From positions 5,332,001 through 5,396,000 of the forward strand of contig CP053170.1 of NCBI GenBank assembly GCA_014607495.2: a stretch of DNA of 64,000 nucleotides. The letters run 5' to 3'. A model generated the notes under the pieces. It searched no databases. It was not told where the DNA came from and worked only from the letters and a program-made list of their open reading frames with translations. This document shows positions 1 to 13,200 of the stretch, piece after piece. The stretch comes from Carposina sasakii. Lineage: Eukaryota > Arthropoda > Insecta > Lepidoptera > Carposinidae. Every line of letters begins with the position of its first letter. Within the stretch, counting starts at the first letter, position 1. The position numbers were made by a program, and so were the translations under genes.

Positions 1-1055
1 TATCATTTAAAATAATAAGTATTTAATACTGTAACGCTAACTATAAAAAATATGAACAATAGATACAGGCAGACATAATTGTTCATAACAAATATAAAGT
101 TGTTTGGAAGGGTTTACCATTAGTAGGTTTACCTATAACAATAGATATAGTGATTCGAAGGAAGGTAGATAAAAAATTGTAGGCCCATTTTAACTAAATA
201 TTTGAGTACTGAGCCTCTTAAGGTTTAGTAACTTTATTTTATGCAAATGTCGGTCTTAACTTAAATGCACGTGTAGGTAGATGCTTAGGTTTACCTACAC
301 AGTAGATAGGCTATAGGATCATTTCATAAAAACTGAAAAATATTTTTGTCTAGCGAGAGACGATATTTTAGGGCTGTCATATACCTACTACAGTTTGTAA
401 TAAAGAGATCATAGACAACTGATGTTTATTTGATGTTGTCTTTAGTAAGATGCATAAGGGTTTTTTTTTAAACCATTCTTGTAAAACAAAGTACCTAGTG
501 GGTATGTAGGTAACTATTTATGATCTTATGGCAGAATTCTCTCTTTATTTACATTGGAGACAACATCTAGGCATTTTGATTCTAAATATCACAGAATTAT
601 AATAAATCGAAAAAATCAACGACAGTCTTTTAGAATGAGAATTTCTAAATAACGTTTAGAATCAAATGAGATTTATTTTATTTAGAATATACTTTTTTAT
701 TAATGACTTCTAGTACTAAACAATGAATTACCCTAATGATAATGATTGACAAATCATAGTTTACGCCATTTTGATTTGGCCCCACGTTGGGCGCCATAAT
801 TGAGGATTGTACGCAAGAATTCTTGTTGTTCCTATATAGTTCACTGTCTAATCTAAATAGATAGATAAGATATATAAAAAATGTTATTAGTTTATTGGTC
901 TGTAGGTAGGTAAGTACTCATATCGTTAAAATGCAACTATTTCGATTTTGCAACTTAATGATGCTTGAATACACACACAAAATATTCGATCTTCTTAATA
1001 TTGTCAATTTTGTTAGCCTCGAATTTTATACAATAGGTTAGGATTAAGCTGTTTA

Positions 1056-1222
1056 CTGACAAACGTTACGCGGTGTAATGTTACACGGCGAGCATTCGCG
1101 CAATCAGAGGTCTTACGGGAAAATCAGCGAGCAGCGAGTCGCTTTCACATGGATTTTGATACACCGCCGTATCGTAACATGCTCGTTACGAATTTAACAT
1201 TACATTCTATTACGTTTGTCAG
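1056..1222. mobile_element. TA-flanked MITE
   Basis: 167 bp with terminal inverted repeats beginning CTGACAAACGT, arms related over about 25 bp, flanked by TA on both sides. This fits a non-autonomous Tc1/mariner-type element. No coding capacity. Confidence 0.6.
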
Positions 1223-1919
1223 TACCCACCCTTAGGCAGTAGTCGCGTCGTCGACGAAATTTACACAAAAATATTAATTATGTAGGTACAAGACACAGTA
1301 GGTATGCGTGATTATTTATTACACAACATTCTTGCAATTTACTTTTAGTAGATAATTACAAAAAATCATTAGTCATTACCGCGACTGCGCCAATAACAAT
1401 ATCGCTCTAGCTTTTGTGTCCAATTAACGTACGGCTTAGAAATGCTGCTAAAAACAACAGTGTGATGAGTATGATGTTTAGGCCACGCCTACATTGTTTG
1501 CTAAACTATTACTTGGGTTTCTGTCGAAAAGGAATTATGGTTTAGAGCCAATTGCGGGTGCGTCATTTAAATAACATCATCACCTTTCGTTCGTATACAA
1601 AACGATACATTTTTGGACATAAGAACCAGACATTTAAAGTAAATAAGATTTAATATTAGATACTCGTACATTATTATTTTGGCACAACTTATATACAATT
1701 ACAATAAGATTGATCCATTTTGTGCTTCCGATCACAAACGTTATGTTCTTATTAACTAGTATCAATAGAATTTAACTTATTTAATAGAGACTTGAAAATA
1801 TTTTGCTACGAACAAGACAAATCCATGACAGGAACATTTTTTACAACATCCTTCAATAACTTTTGGGGGGGGGTCAGAAGCTTTTATTCTATCATAACGA
1901 AAGCTTAGACAAAATCTAA

Positions 1920-2464
1920 GGGCCGAAACACAACCGCGTTGCGGCGCGGCAACGCGACGCGAATGCCAGCGTTGTGTGTGACGCCACACTTGGTGACAAT
2001 GATTCACTAAATCTAAAAAAAAACTCTTAGTTTAAAGAAAATGTTGGAAACCCGATGGCCTTAATGTATATCAAACAATATACTTACTCTCTAACGAGAG
2101 ATGTATATGTTGACAATGATTTAGTTTGTTTCTATTACTCTTGCAAAAACACGCGTCAACCCGGAAGCAGTTTTAAAATCAAAATGTCTGACGTTGATGT
2201 CGATATATTAATACCTTTGATTCAAGAACCAAGCGTTTGTGGGATTCTAGTGACGAAACAAGAGACATGGAAAAGCATTTGTGAAATCATTTATGACAAT
2301 GAATCATCAAACAATTATCTTTACAAATGCAGAGAGACGTCTATCCACACTCAAAAATCATGGTTACCCTACCGTACAACACTGAAATGCTCTTTTTCGC
2401 GGCGCCGCAACGCAAACTGCCGATTAGCGTTGCGGCGCCGCCATGTGGTTATGTGTTTCGACCC
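1920..2464. mobile_element. PIF/Harbinger-like element with TAA target duplication
   Basis: 545 bp. Inverted termini GGGCCGAAACACA (left) and GGGTCGAAACACA (right, reversed), continuing into GC-rich repeats (GTTGCGGCGC), flanked by TAA at 1917-1919 and 2465-2467. A 3-bp TWA duplication and GGG start are typical of PIF/Harbinger. A fragment of the same left end recurs at about 27349. Confidence 0.65.
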
Positions 2465-2474
2465 TAATCGCTGA
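2183..2474 (+). pseudogene. Possible MADF/Myb-like ORF remnant inside the Harbinger-like element
   Basis: The ORF (open from 2055) includes MSDVDVDILIPLIQEPSVCG and then TKQETWKSICEIIYD. The pattern ILIxLIQExP...K...WxxI resembles the DNA-binding MADF/Myb-like second ORF of PIF/Harbinger elements with an internal deletion. It runs into the element's inverted repeat, so the C-terminal part is not native. Function unproven. Confidence 0.35.
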
Positions 2475-2532
2475 GGTAAGTGAACAGCAGTGTCGTAAAT
2501 AGCCTTTTCTGTGCCCTCTGCAAGCTTCTACA

Positions 2533-2752
2533 GGGTGTAAATTGTTTATTTTTCAAGATTGTATGAAAATTCCTGAGATATTTAAGAATTCTCCATACTA
2601 TCTGGAAAAAAAAATTATGTGTACAATAAAGAATACTAAGAATAAACATGTGATTTCGAGTCTCAGATTTTGTGAATAGGTTCTCTATAGTGGGCTATTT
2701 GCATAACTTTTCGCGTAACAAACCCTTTTTGTTACACCCTGTATAACTGCGC
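2533..2752. repeat. Dispersed MITE-like repeat, copy 1
   Basis: Begins CAGGGTGTAA and ends TTGTTACACCCTG. Shares the block AAACATGTGATTTCGAG...GAATAGGTTCTCTATAGTG with the copy at 44661-44931; a third partial copy is near 63470-63510. Confidence 0.6.
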
Positions 2753-2875
2753 CATATTTAGTTCTGCCTGATCTGGCCAAGCAGCCATTCTTACGCCCTG
2801 TGCCTGCTGGGCACCGGTAGCGCAGCCCTATTTACGGCACCGGTGGCACTGGAGATATGCTAGTACGTTGGGATG
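2753..2875. repeat. Fragment of a GC-rich dispersed repeat
   Basis: Contains CCCTATTTACGGCACCGG and TTACGCCCTGTGCCTG, which occur in the opposite orientation at about 13294-13345 in an intron. Appears to be a shared DNA-element end. Confidence 0.45.
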
Positions 2876-4128
2876 AGTCTACAAATCATAAGTAGTCCAC
2901 TTAGGCCAATGAGTGATTGGTGGAAACAAACGCATCCATAGCAACGTAGCATGCCACATCTCTGGTGAAAAAGCACCTTTACAATTTTTGAGGAATTTTC
3001 CGAAACTTGTTGACTAGTCGTCCCTTACTGTATCCTAGGCTATATATAGAGGCGAGAGTAACAAATAACAAAGTCATTCGCTTATTATTTGGTATTGTTT
3101 CGTTAGCCGCGATTACATTTTCTCTACCCCCTTTTAGTCAAAATACCGTTGACCAAATTACCCTTTGAGGACTTCCCCCGTAGACTCATATTTGACGTAG
3201 CAATCTCAAAACAAAGATATATCAAGTTTGAATCAAACGTGCATGCTATCTGGGTACCTACATTTATCCGGGTCTTTACACGACATTTTTAGATTTTTCC
3301 TAAGAACACTTTGATTGTAAAGTTATTATTAGGTATTTACTACATAGTTCATTCGATAACGCATTTTATTTCATGATAGCCGCATATTATGTCATAGAGA
3401 TGTTTAAACTCGTTCAAATAGTTATAGCTAATGCAATGAATGTTGTTTGATGTGTTTTAAAAAAAATACATTTAGACCATCACAGGGTTCTTGAAAATAT
3501 TTTTTCTTTCGATTCTAAGCTCTCAAATTGTACGATGGTTGCCAGAAAAATTCTAGATAATTTAGTTATTTCATTTGAACAAATGAATGAATTATATTAT
3601 ATAAATCAATCGCGTCGCAGTAAAGTAGAAGCAATATTAGGTAGTCTAATTATAATTAGGCCCTCCCCATTGTATAGATACCTATCACTCTTAGGTATAA
3701 TTTTCTTCAGCTTTTCCCGCTGTAGTCTATAAGAGAACACATTATACCTTAATCCTGGATAAAATACTTAGTTATTCAGTTTTTCCTTAGATTAAAATTT
3801 TATTTTGTAACTAGTTTCAAACATCTTTAGTCTAATCAAACACAGGAATTAGATATAATAGCAGTCAACATTAATATTATTGATGTTTATTATCCTCAGA
3901 AGACTTTATTTCGTCACAATTTTACTTAGGTTATACTCACGTTAAAAATAAGTAGGTACATATCTATCTACATTATTTGAACGCAGCCGTTATTTTCAGA
4001 GAAAGCGAGACAGACAATCATCACGACCTATTATTGGTTGACGCATGCGCACACTCGTATACTCCAGTTTACGTTCATAAATTTCTCTCTTTCCCAAATA
4101 TCACGAAATGCTTATATTTCTCGTAATT

Positions 4129-4254
4129 TTACTGAGGCAGCTGAGTCTTGCGGCATTGGCAGAGCCATTTTATGATTCTAGCGTTTCTTTCTACCACGCT
4201 AGGTGGCTCTGTGTTGCGATAGATCGGTTTTTGCATCCCCGTTGGTCCTTGTAC
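4129..4254 (-). CDS. FAM110-like exon 15 with stop codon
   Basis: Acceptor TTGGTTTCAG. Reads VQGPTGMQKPIYRNTEPPS, then SVVERNARIIKWLCQCRK and a TAA stop at 4129-4131. The SVVERNARIIKWL block is the conserved extreme C-terminus of FAM110 proteins, so the 3' end of the gene is complete. A possible polyadenylation signal (AATAAA on the minus strand) is at 3905-3910. Confidence 0.92.
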   Translation of the reverse strand, partial: VQGPTGMQKPIYRNTEPPSVVERNARIIKWLCQCRKTQLPQ

Positions 4255-7200
4255 CTGAAACCAATATGACTCATTTAAGACTAGTCGAAAGAGAACTAGA
4301 CCGAGCTAATAATTTTAATTAATTTCCAGACCGAGAGAGATGTACTGTCCTTAAAATACTTAACTCACCGTATAGTCAACCGTAGCTAACTGATTGGAAT
4401 CCACAGTAGACGCAGAAGAGAAGTAGACCGGGCTGTCATCAGCCGGGTCTCGTAAGACCGCGTCAAACTGCCTCGCCTCCAGACCGAGTCGTTCGAAGAA
4501 CTGTTGTAATCGAGCCTCGTCGGAAGGACTCTCAGGGCTGTCGTCTTCGCAGGGCGCTGAGACGGGGCTGCGGCCGTCGGTGCGACGATATCTGATGAAA
4601 ATTGTAGCATTTTCAGTTTTTTATTTGTCCAATGCACAATGGTCAGGTGGTTTATGTGAAGGATAAAGTTGAAGTATTAACTTTTAGAGAAAGGCAGGAT
4701 CATTCGTCGGTTGGAACTATCTGCCTATTGAGAAAATGCCCTGCCCTGCCCTACCTGAAAAGCATGGTGTATAGACGGAACAACTTTATTCCGAGATGCA
4801 GTGTTAGTTTATGGTTAGATAAAATGATGCTCTCTTTATTTATTTATAAAGTAGTAATATGATTTATAAATTGTATAGTTTTTGTTATTGTTGAGTAAGG
4901 TAGGTATATAAAAGTTGACAATACTAGGTATATTGCACCTTAAAGCTATCGATCCGTTGTAGCATCCGATGGTTTCTGTTCAGTTTAGGTCCCTGATTCA
5001 CTTACATCACAATAACCCAGTTCATATAACCGGGATTCTAACCCAGGACCTATGGTGCGGCAGTCAGGGTAATTATAACTACCGACCAATTACACCAATC
5101 GGTCGTCCATTATCATTATACGGTCGCTACAAAACTGTAACAGAAATTGTATGATACGGTACCATGGGTAAAAGCTTGCATGGTTATCTACAATCAACTC
5201 TATCACTCACCTATCGGAGATATCAGATTTGGACCGCAATATAGGTCGGGGTCGACGTTGCTTGTAGCGCAGACACCGCTGCCGTTTAAATGTTCCTAAC
5301 GGTGACGTAACTTCTTCCGGCGCCTGAATAGTCACAAGTTATGTTTGTTATGTTATGTTTATTAACCCTTCAAAAGTGTGAATATTACTGTAACACTTAT
5401 AGTAAATAAAGATATAAAGTAGGTTACCCTACATACCTACCTAAGCTCGGCATGAGCTCAGCTTTGCATTTGCGAGTGTAAATAGGTATGTTCACAATTT
5501 CATTCGCTTTCCCACTCATATGATACATAAAATCATGCCTCTTTTCCAGGGGGATCAAAGATCTCCATTTGCTAGTCCAGTCACACCTTTTTCACTGCAT
5601 CTACTTTCATGATATTCACAGAGACAAAATGAAATGGCATGTCATGTACCTGTTATAGACCAGATGATAACTTATTGGCATACAGTCCCCACTATTTGAC
5701 AGAGTTACTTGAACGAAAGATAACAAAATAGTTTCACAGAGTTAAAGGAAAAGCTATACAACTTACCTGTCCAGTATTAATGTATTCCTGCGTCTCCTCG
5801 ATGCGTGGCCTCATCCTCATCTCCTGGTACTGAGGTTGTTTGTTCACTAGCTCCGTGTTTGTCTCAGCCAGGTATCTAAATAGATAGGTACTTTAATTAT
5901 AGTTCGCTTTAGTGTTGCTTCAGGGGATTACACGATTTTTTTCAGTCTTGGTCCTTCGAGCTGGATAGTCCATGAATGCATTCATTGAACATGACATATT
6001 TGTGATATTTTCCTTATGCACCATTTCTTAAATGGCATTGATTCTTCGCTAGTACATAAATAACAATACCTACCTACCTACCTACCTACTTATACATAAA
6101 TATACAGGTGATTTTTGTTCGTCAACGTTCCCGAAAACTACAGAATCTCCTCATCATCACGAACATTTTTCTCCATGGAAGCATGCCTGGCAAGTGTCTA
6201 TTTTCTAAAATATTAGGGTCCAAAGTTGAGTTAATAGACTGCGTTTTTCTGCATAAATGCACATAGACGCACGTAGCAAGATTTTTTCACGAAAAATATT
6301 TAATATCTGTCAATGGAAAAACTAGCATAAACACTGGACACTATAAATTTCGCCCAATCAAGTACATGTAATTTTTTTTTTATGTACATTGTTTCCCAGA
6401 TTTTTTTTTGGCATAAACTTACTTTATATGATGTATAGAGTACGTACCCTTCGCTAAGGGTGGCAACGAAAAAACACCCTGTATACCAACATTTGACACA
6501 CACACACACACATATATTTTAATTATATCTTCATCGCATATCACAGAACCAATAACTTCATAAAACCATAATTTGTGTGGTCTGTGATCTTCATCCATGT
6601 AGTAGGTGTAGGTGGTGAAAAGTGGGTGTGTGACACACTTCTCTTTGGGGGATAAGGGGCGTGACTATATTATATACTAGTGGACACCCGCGACTCCGTA
6701 CGCGTGGACTGCAGTATGCTTAGTGCGAGTTTTTTTGGCTGCTCGATCGCCGTAAAGTAAACGCATTTTTATATGGAATTGAGTGAGCGCCATCTAGTGG
6801 TTAACTATGTGAACTAAAATTGCGAGTGTAAGTTTCCAATCGATGACCTCGTTACTCACTACTCACTAGTGAATGCCGCGATGATCGAAAAGTGTACGTT
6901 TTTGTTCGGATTTAGCGAGTGCGAGTGTTTACAACGGCAGCGTTTTGACAGTTCGAACGGTTAACGTTTTCACTCGTACGAAGTATTTACTCACTACAAA
7001 TTCTTAAGTGAAAGAGGAAGTATTTGTTCGTTGAGGAGTTTATTTTGCATGGAAGTGATGTCGTCACGGTATTTTTTGCTTGAATGATGTGTAGAAGTGC
7101 TAGAGCGAGCACGAGATGAGCGATATTTTATGTCCCGTAGGTACTCATGCAAATTCTCGATTTACCAATTCACCAAGATAGCTTTTAAATTCTTAATGTG

Positions 7201-10200
7201 TAGTGATCTACTCCGGCTCACTAATGTAAGGTCTACTCAGCGGGTTACTTTAGGGGTTAACATAAGTACCTACCTACATCCTTGCACCTAAAATCATACA
7301 CGTCGGTAGGTATATAACGTGGTGCACCAACTAGAATCATTATCAAGGTTATTCAATGTGTGTTTCTGTTGTTGTTGCTGGTCTTCATATTAAATAAATT
7401 AAAATTAATATCAGGAATACAATTAAAGATTACAAATGAAAAATCATTAGAACGATTAAAACACTCGTAGAACATAGGTATGTAAACAAAAGCCACAGAT
7501 TATATTATAAATAACACACAATGTTATCTTACTAAATGTGATAGTAACTTCTTTGACGGGACACGAATGTCTATTTAAACTTTTTAATTTAGTCGGTTAT
7601 CCATCGGAGCGGCTGACTATCGAGTGGCGTGCTCACAACTCACTATGAAATAACTTCCATCGAATCGAATGCACAATGGTATCTCACACTCGCATGCAGT
7701 CGATACTCGATACTCACGATGTATGCTCGATTTACGCGGAAGTTAAGTTACTCGATTGATTTAGCAAAACTCACACTAAGCACTCAGAAAAAAATAAAAT
7801 ATCGATAATATCCGGGAAAAAACATTTTCCCGGGATAAAAAGTAGCCTCTATGTTAAGTGAGACCTGCCACAACATATTCCTGAAAGCTGCATCGAAATC
7901 GGTTCAGTCGAATCAGAGATTAGCGTGCACAAACATCGATCCGCTAAAATTTAATTATATGTAATAGGTAGAAGATAGATGTACATGTACCTACTTTCAC
8001 TTACCTATTATAATCCCTGTCCCTCGTGCCGTACTCGTGCCTGGGCACGGGGTAGCACTTGCCGGGGCTCTTGTAGGGCTCGTAGTCGGGGTAGTCGGGG
8101 AGGGGGGGCGAGTCCTGGAACTGGGGGGGAGGGGCGCTCGCCTGCATGTAATAAATAAGAATTACTACGCACGGGTCGTGCATAGATTAAAGTTCCTGGC
8201 TGGCCCTCCTTTCGCTACGGTATATACTCGTATCAGTACATAGCTACAAGTTCATATGTACAGCGGTTTTCGTTAAAAAAATGAATTCCTGTTTGTCCCT
8301 TTCCCATGGGAATTTCGGAAAATCCGTTCCTAGTGGTTCTTTGTAATCCCTAATGAACGTAATTCAGCTTCATAATGTATAGCGGTTTTCGTAAAAAAAT
8401 TTAATTCCCGTTTGTTTTAGTGCTTCCTTGTAATCCCTTATGAACATATATGTCCGATTTCAGCCTCATATGTATACCGATTTTCGTTAAATTTTTGAAT
8501 TCACGTTTGTCCCCTTCCCGTGGGAATTTCGGAAAACCCTTATAGCCTAATGTTCATACATAATAAGGATGCTAACGGTTGAAGAATTTTTGAAACCGGA
8601 ACAGTAGTTTGTGAGTTAATTCATTACAAACATATACACACAGTGAATACAAATCTTTCCTCTTTATAATATTACCTAGTGTAGATTTGACTGATTCATG
8701 AAAAATGTTGGTAACTTTGCCATCTTTACGGGGCTAGATGGCGCCCAACCGACATTCTGTATTGACTTACCTGAAAATGTATATGTACATTATGATGCCG
8801 GGCGGGCGGGGGGTGCGCCAGCGGGGGGGAGGGGGCGCCGTCCTGGAACTGCGGCGGGGCGGACACCACGTACTGATCCAGCCCGGAGCAGTCCGCGTAC
8901 GATGAGTTATAGCGACTGCTGTGGAAAAAAGATGGAGCTATAGTAAAGAAGATAGAAGACACTCAAGAGTTTTTATAATCGAGTAGTAGAGATGATCTTG
9001 GAACTGAAGGGGGCGGATACCACGTGGGTACTAATAGATGCCGGAGCAATCCACATACGATGAGTTATAGCGACTGCTGTGGGAGAGAAATGAAGCTATA
9101 GTCATGAAGAAGATAGAAGACAATAAAGAGTTTATATAATCCAGTAGTAGAGATGATCTTGGAACTAAGGGGGGGACGAACATTACGTACTGATCCAGCC
9201 CGGAACAGCCCGCGTACGATGAGTTATAGCGACTGCTGCGGGAAAGAGATAAAGATGTAGTAGTAAAGAAGAAAGAAGACACTAAAGAGTTTAATTCAAT
9301 TTAGTTTAATCCAGTAGCAGAGATGATCTTGGAACTGAAATGGGGCGGACACCACGTACTGATCCAGGCCGGAGAAGTCCACGTGTCATGAAGAAGATAG
9401 AAGACACAAGGTAGGAGGCCGTTGGGCAGCAACGCCTCCCGTGCTGACAACATACATAGTCCAAAAATCAGGCGGTCACCAGTGCCCTCGGGGAGGCCTA
9501 CGTCCAGCAGTGGACTGCAATAGGCTGACTGTAGAAGAAGACTCGTGCTGCGTGGTTCACGCCTACCCATCCGGGGCAGTCAGCCCCGCTTAGCGCACCT
9601 GTGCTCGTGCTGCGTGGAGCACGCGGAGTCGCGCGGCTGGTGCACGTGCGGCGGCGCGCTGCGCTGCGTGTAGTGCCCGCTCGAGCCGCCAGAGTCGCGC
9701 GCGAACGACGACCCGCAGCGACTGGCAACAGATACGTATACCTCATTTATTTCAAGGAAAACTCACAGAGCTATTAATACCTAAATAAACTAAGTGTATG
9801 TACTTTGCATGTAAAAAATAGACTTAAGGAGTTAGAATAGACACTCGTTCTCGAGCCTGGACTGAATGAATTAGGGCTGATAGAAGTAGTTTGCAATTCC
9901 TTTTTACACACCAAGTAGAAACACTTGCCTTGTCTAGTTATTACTTAGCTCTGTGGATTTGACGTTTAAAAGTGAGACATGTCGCTCTTACCATATTCAT
10001 CATACGGGTGCTGGTCGCACTTAAACGTAAACTTCATCTCAGTCAGGTCTATCCCTCTCCGTTCTTAACATAAATGGCTGAGAGAGAAAAGAACAGGTAG
10101 GACTAATACTCGTAAGTGTGATGGTCAGAATCGACCACATTACCTAAATTGCAGTAGCAGAGCCGAAGCAATGCGATAGCGAAAATTGTTTGCATGCGCA

Positions 10201-13200
10201 AGCACGAGGCGTCCTCCAGCGCCCCGCACCTCGCTCCGCGCACTTACGACTACACATTCTCAATTTTAAGTTAAGTACTCAAGTTACGTAATCAGGGGGC
10301 CGAGTGTATAAAAATTTTGACCCAGTGTCACGCTCACGACTACACCTGTCAATCTCAAATGCGGCAACCCATTTAGGGTTTAACTAAAGTGTGTCAAAGA
10401 ATATACATAGGTACACTTGACAAAACAATAGCCCTCGTTCTTCTCCGACGGCGCAGTCGGGTAAAAAGGTACTCATTCATGAAATTATCAGTTGATTCAT
10501 ATATTACTAAAACTATTGTACTCAGGTACCTGTTATAAGACTGATAATTTTCTTCTCCCGGTGACGGATGTTCCGAGAATGCGTCACAAGACGACATCAG
10601 CGATGAATGGTTGGATCTGAAAGAATTGCTTCATTATTAATACCAAATATAAATTAAAAAATCTAAAAACCCGACTGCTTAAAAAGGAACCAAATTATGT
10701 ACATAATAAAAAAAACTGAAAATAAAAAAAACAAGCACTTGTCCTTGTCCGGCAACATGTCAGGTGGTCTAGAATTCTGTAATATTATTATGGAATGAAT
10801 ACTAATTGAAGAACATAAAATATTTTTTAATGATCGTAACATAACAACTGAACAGCCAGGGTCCATTGAAACATTAACTTAGCTGACGGAAAATGGATCC
10901 CGACTGTTCAGTTGTACTAAGCTACCAATAGGTACGCTTCAAGAAACATGCTCAACATGCTCGGCAGCAAGAAGTTTTCGTCTTGCTGCTGTCTAAAAAC
11001 TTATATGTGAGAATGTTTGTTACGCAACTTTAAATCGATATAGATCCTAAACGGTTGGTCGAATCGAAAAATGTTGAGAGAAACCTAAAAATGATTTTTA
11101 ACTATTCAACGATACCCTACTCGATATAGTTTGTCGACTTAAAATTTTCACAAAATGGCGTCCAGTAGTCGCCATATTGGATATTCACTAACGTCATGTC
11201 TTTAGTGACACTCGCCGGACTAAGAGGAATCGATTGACGTATGAATCATAAAAATCGGCCGAGGCGTTTGGTCTGTGTAGTGTTAAACACAATACCATTC
11301 CTTTGCGTCGCGCAGTCGGGTAAGAAATACGAGTCCTGTGCTGATCTGCCCCCTGATCACGTAAAAGCAATAGCAAAGCCGAAGCCGCGCGATTGCGATA
11401 ATCTCGAGAGTGCGTGCGCGCAACGAGCGCTCGGCGTCCTCCCGCGCCCCGCACCTCGTACAAGCACACACACACTCTCAATTATCGCGATCGCGCGGCT
11501 TCGGTTTGCTATTGCTTTTACGTAATCAGGGGGCCGGGGCTTTAGTAGCTGCATCTCCTTCCGTGCATGACGTCAGAGTCGTCGAAACTCGGGCATTTTC
11601 TCAGACGGTATGCTAACAACTTGTCACTGATCATTTACAGCTGTCCCCGCTAAGCTAAAAAGTGGGTGTAGATCTCCTTTATTAACCTGCAATTCTGGCT
11701 ACCCCATTCCAGAAACATAGCCGTGTACACACAGGGTGTTTTTTCGTTGCCACCCTTTACGAAGGGTACGTACTCTATAGATCAAATAAAGTAAGTTTAT
11801 GCCAAAAAAATTCCTGGGAAACTATAAGATTCCGTCATATTTGGGAACGTTGACGACAAAGAAACATCCTGTATGTTTTGTGATGTATAAAGATGATTCA
11901 AAAGTAGTTAGCTTGAAACACTCTTAGCGATAGCCATGGAACTGTAATAAAAATTGGACATACATTGCGTTAAGTATTTGAACGTTATGTTTTTATTATG
12001 CGCCTTACACATGGATTCTGGAGAACTTATTATGCTAGTTACCTGGTCCCTTTAGAAGAGCAGCTGGCGGTGCGTTGGTGAGACGAGTGCCGGCGCCGTC
12101 GCGGCGACCGGCCGATCGTTGCCGTGCCTTCCACCACCGTCCCGGGGCTACAACGATGTTATTCACTTGTATCACCAGAATACATCAGCTGCATCTCCTT
12201 CCGTACATGTCGTAAGAGTGGACTAAGGAACTCGGGGATTCTCTCAGGTAAGAAGCTGCCTCTGATCTTTAACATCAGTTCCTGCTACGCCAACGCCCGC
12301 TACGTATATGTATCTATTCCGGTCCGAACTCTTAACAAATCGCTTTATAATTTAAATCCACAACAAATTCCGGTCTGATACCAAAACAATTTTTAGATTC
12401 CAGTCTGATCCCGTAGAGTTCCTTTTTAAGGTGTAAGGTCAGAAAATAAAATAGGAAATAAAAGAATGAAAATTCTACAAGTTGCTTTATTAAAGAACGA
12501 CAAAGTTAAGAAAAATTAAATAAGAATTAGTAAAATAGTCTCGATCTCTTAGTAAAAATCAACAATCATTCGAAAAACAATATTGTATGTGTCTACTGTT
12601 TTACTTGCTAACAGTACTAAAATATCATTGAGAAGACACATGGGATCAGAACGGAATACAAAATGAATGAATTATTCATCTGATCCCGCGACGGGGTCAG
12701 ATAGGAATAAAATTATAAAATGAAATAAAACGGATCCTTTGCGGGATCACTTGTTTGCTGGGATCGGAACGGAATAGATCTTTATATGTATGTATGTATG
12801 TATGTACATACATACATAATTATAATTGTATGATGACCGATCGGATATACTGTAAGCTATAGATTCGAAAGAGATGTTTCAAAGTATATATACATAGTTT
12901 ATTGTCATGGTTAATCAAAGATACACAGTTTTTTACCCTGAAAAGCAATTTAACCACGACTAGCAGCTCCTTGGATAAGGTACCCAAATACATATATCTC
13001 GTTTTGTATCTAGAAATCTCTTAATTGCACAAAAAAATTACAAAGGCGAACTTAATGTAATTGTACGTACGGTGACAGACCATTCTCTACCAGTCAACCC
13101 CAGGAATACTTACTGTTCGGTATAGCATCTCGCTTGAGTGTGCAAATCGGGCAGCGACTTGTGACTGTTGATGTTTGTACACTCTTCGTCACGGACGCTC

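Noticed and set aside
4386..4637. Minus-strand 83-codon ORF starting at 4637.
   Set aside because: Wrong frame: the neighbouring exons demand the phase that reads YRRTDGRSP...LQQFFERLGLE.
5000..5110. tRNA gene candidate.
   Set aside because: A and B boxes belong to a SINE present in three truncated copies; no cloverleaf is intact.
8698..8943. Plus-strand 81-codon ORF and overlapping frames around 8.7-9.7 kb.
   Set aside because: Shadows of minus-strand exons 9 and 10 and of the exon-copy array.
11194..11616. Several overlapping 60-95 codon ORFs on both strands.
   Set aside because: They lie in the arms of the foldback MITE, where one open frame mirrors another.
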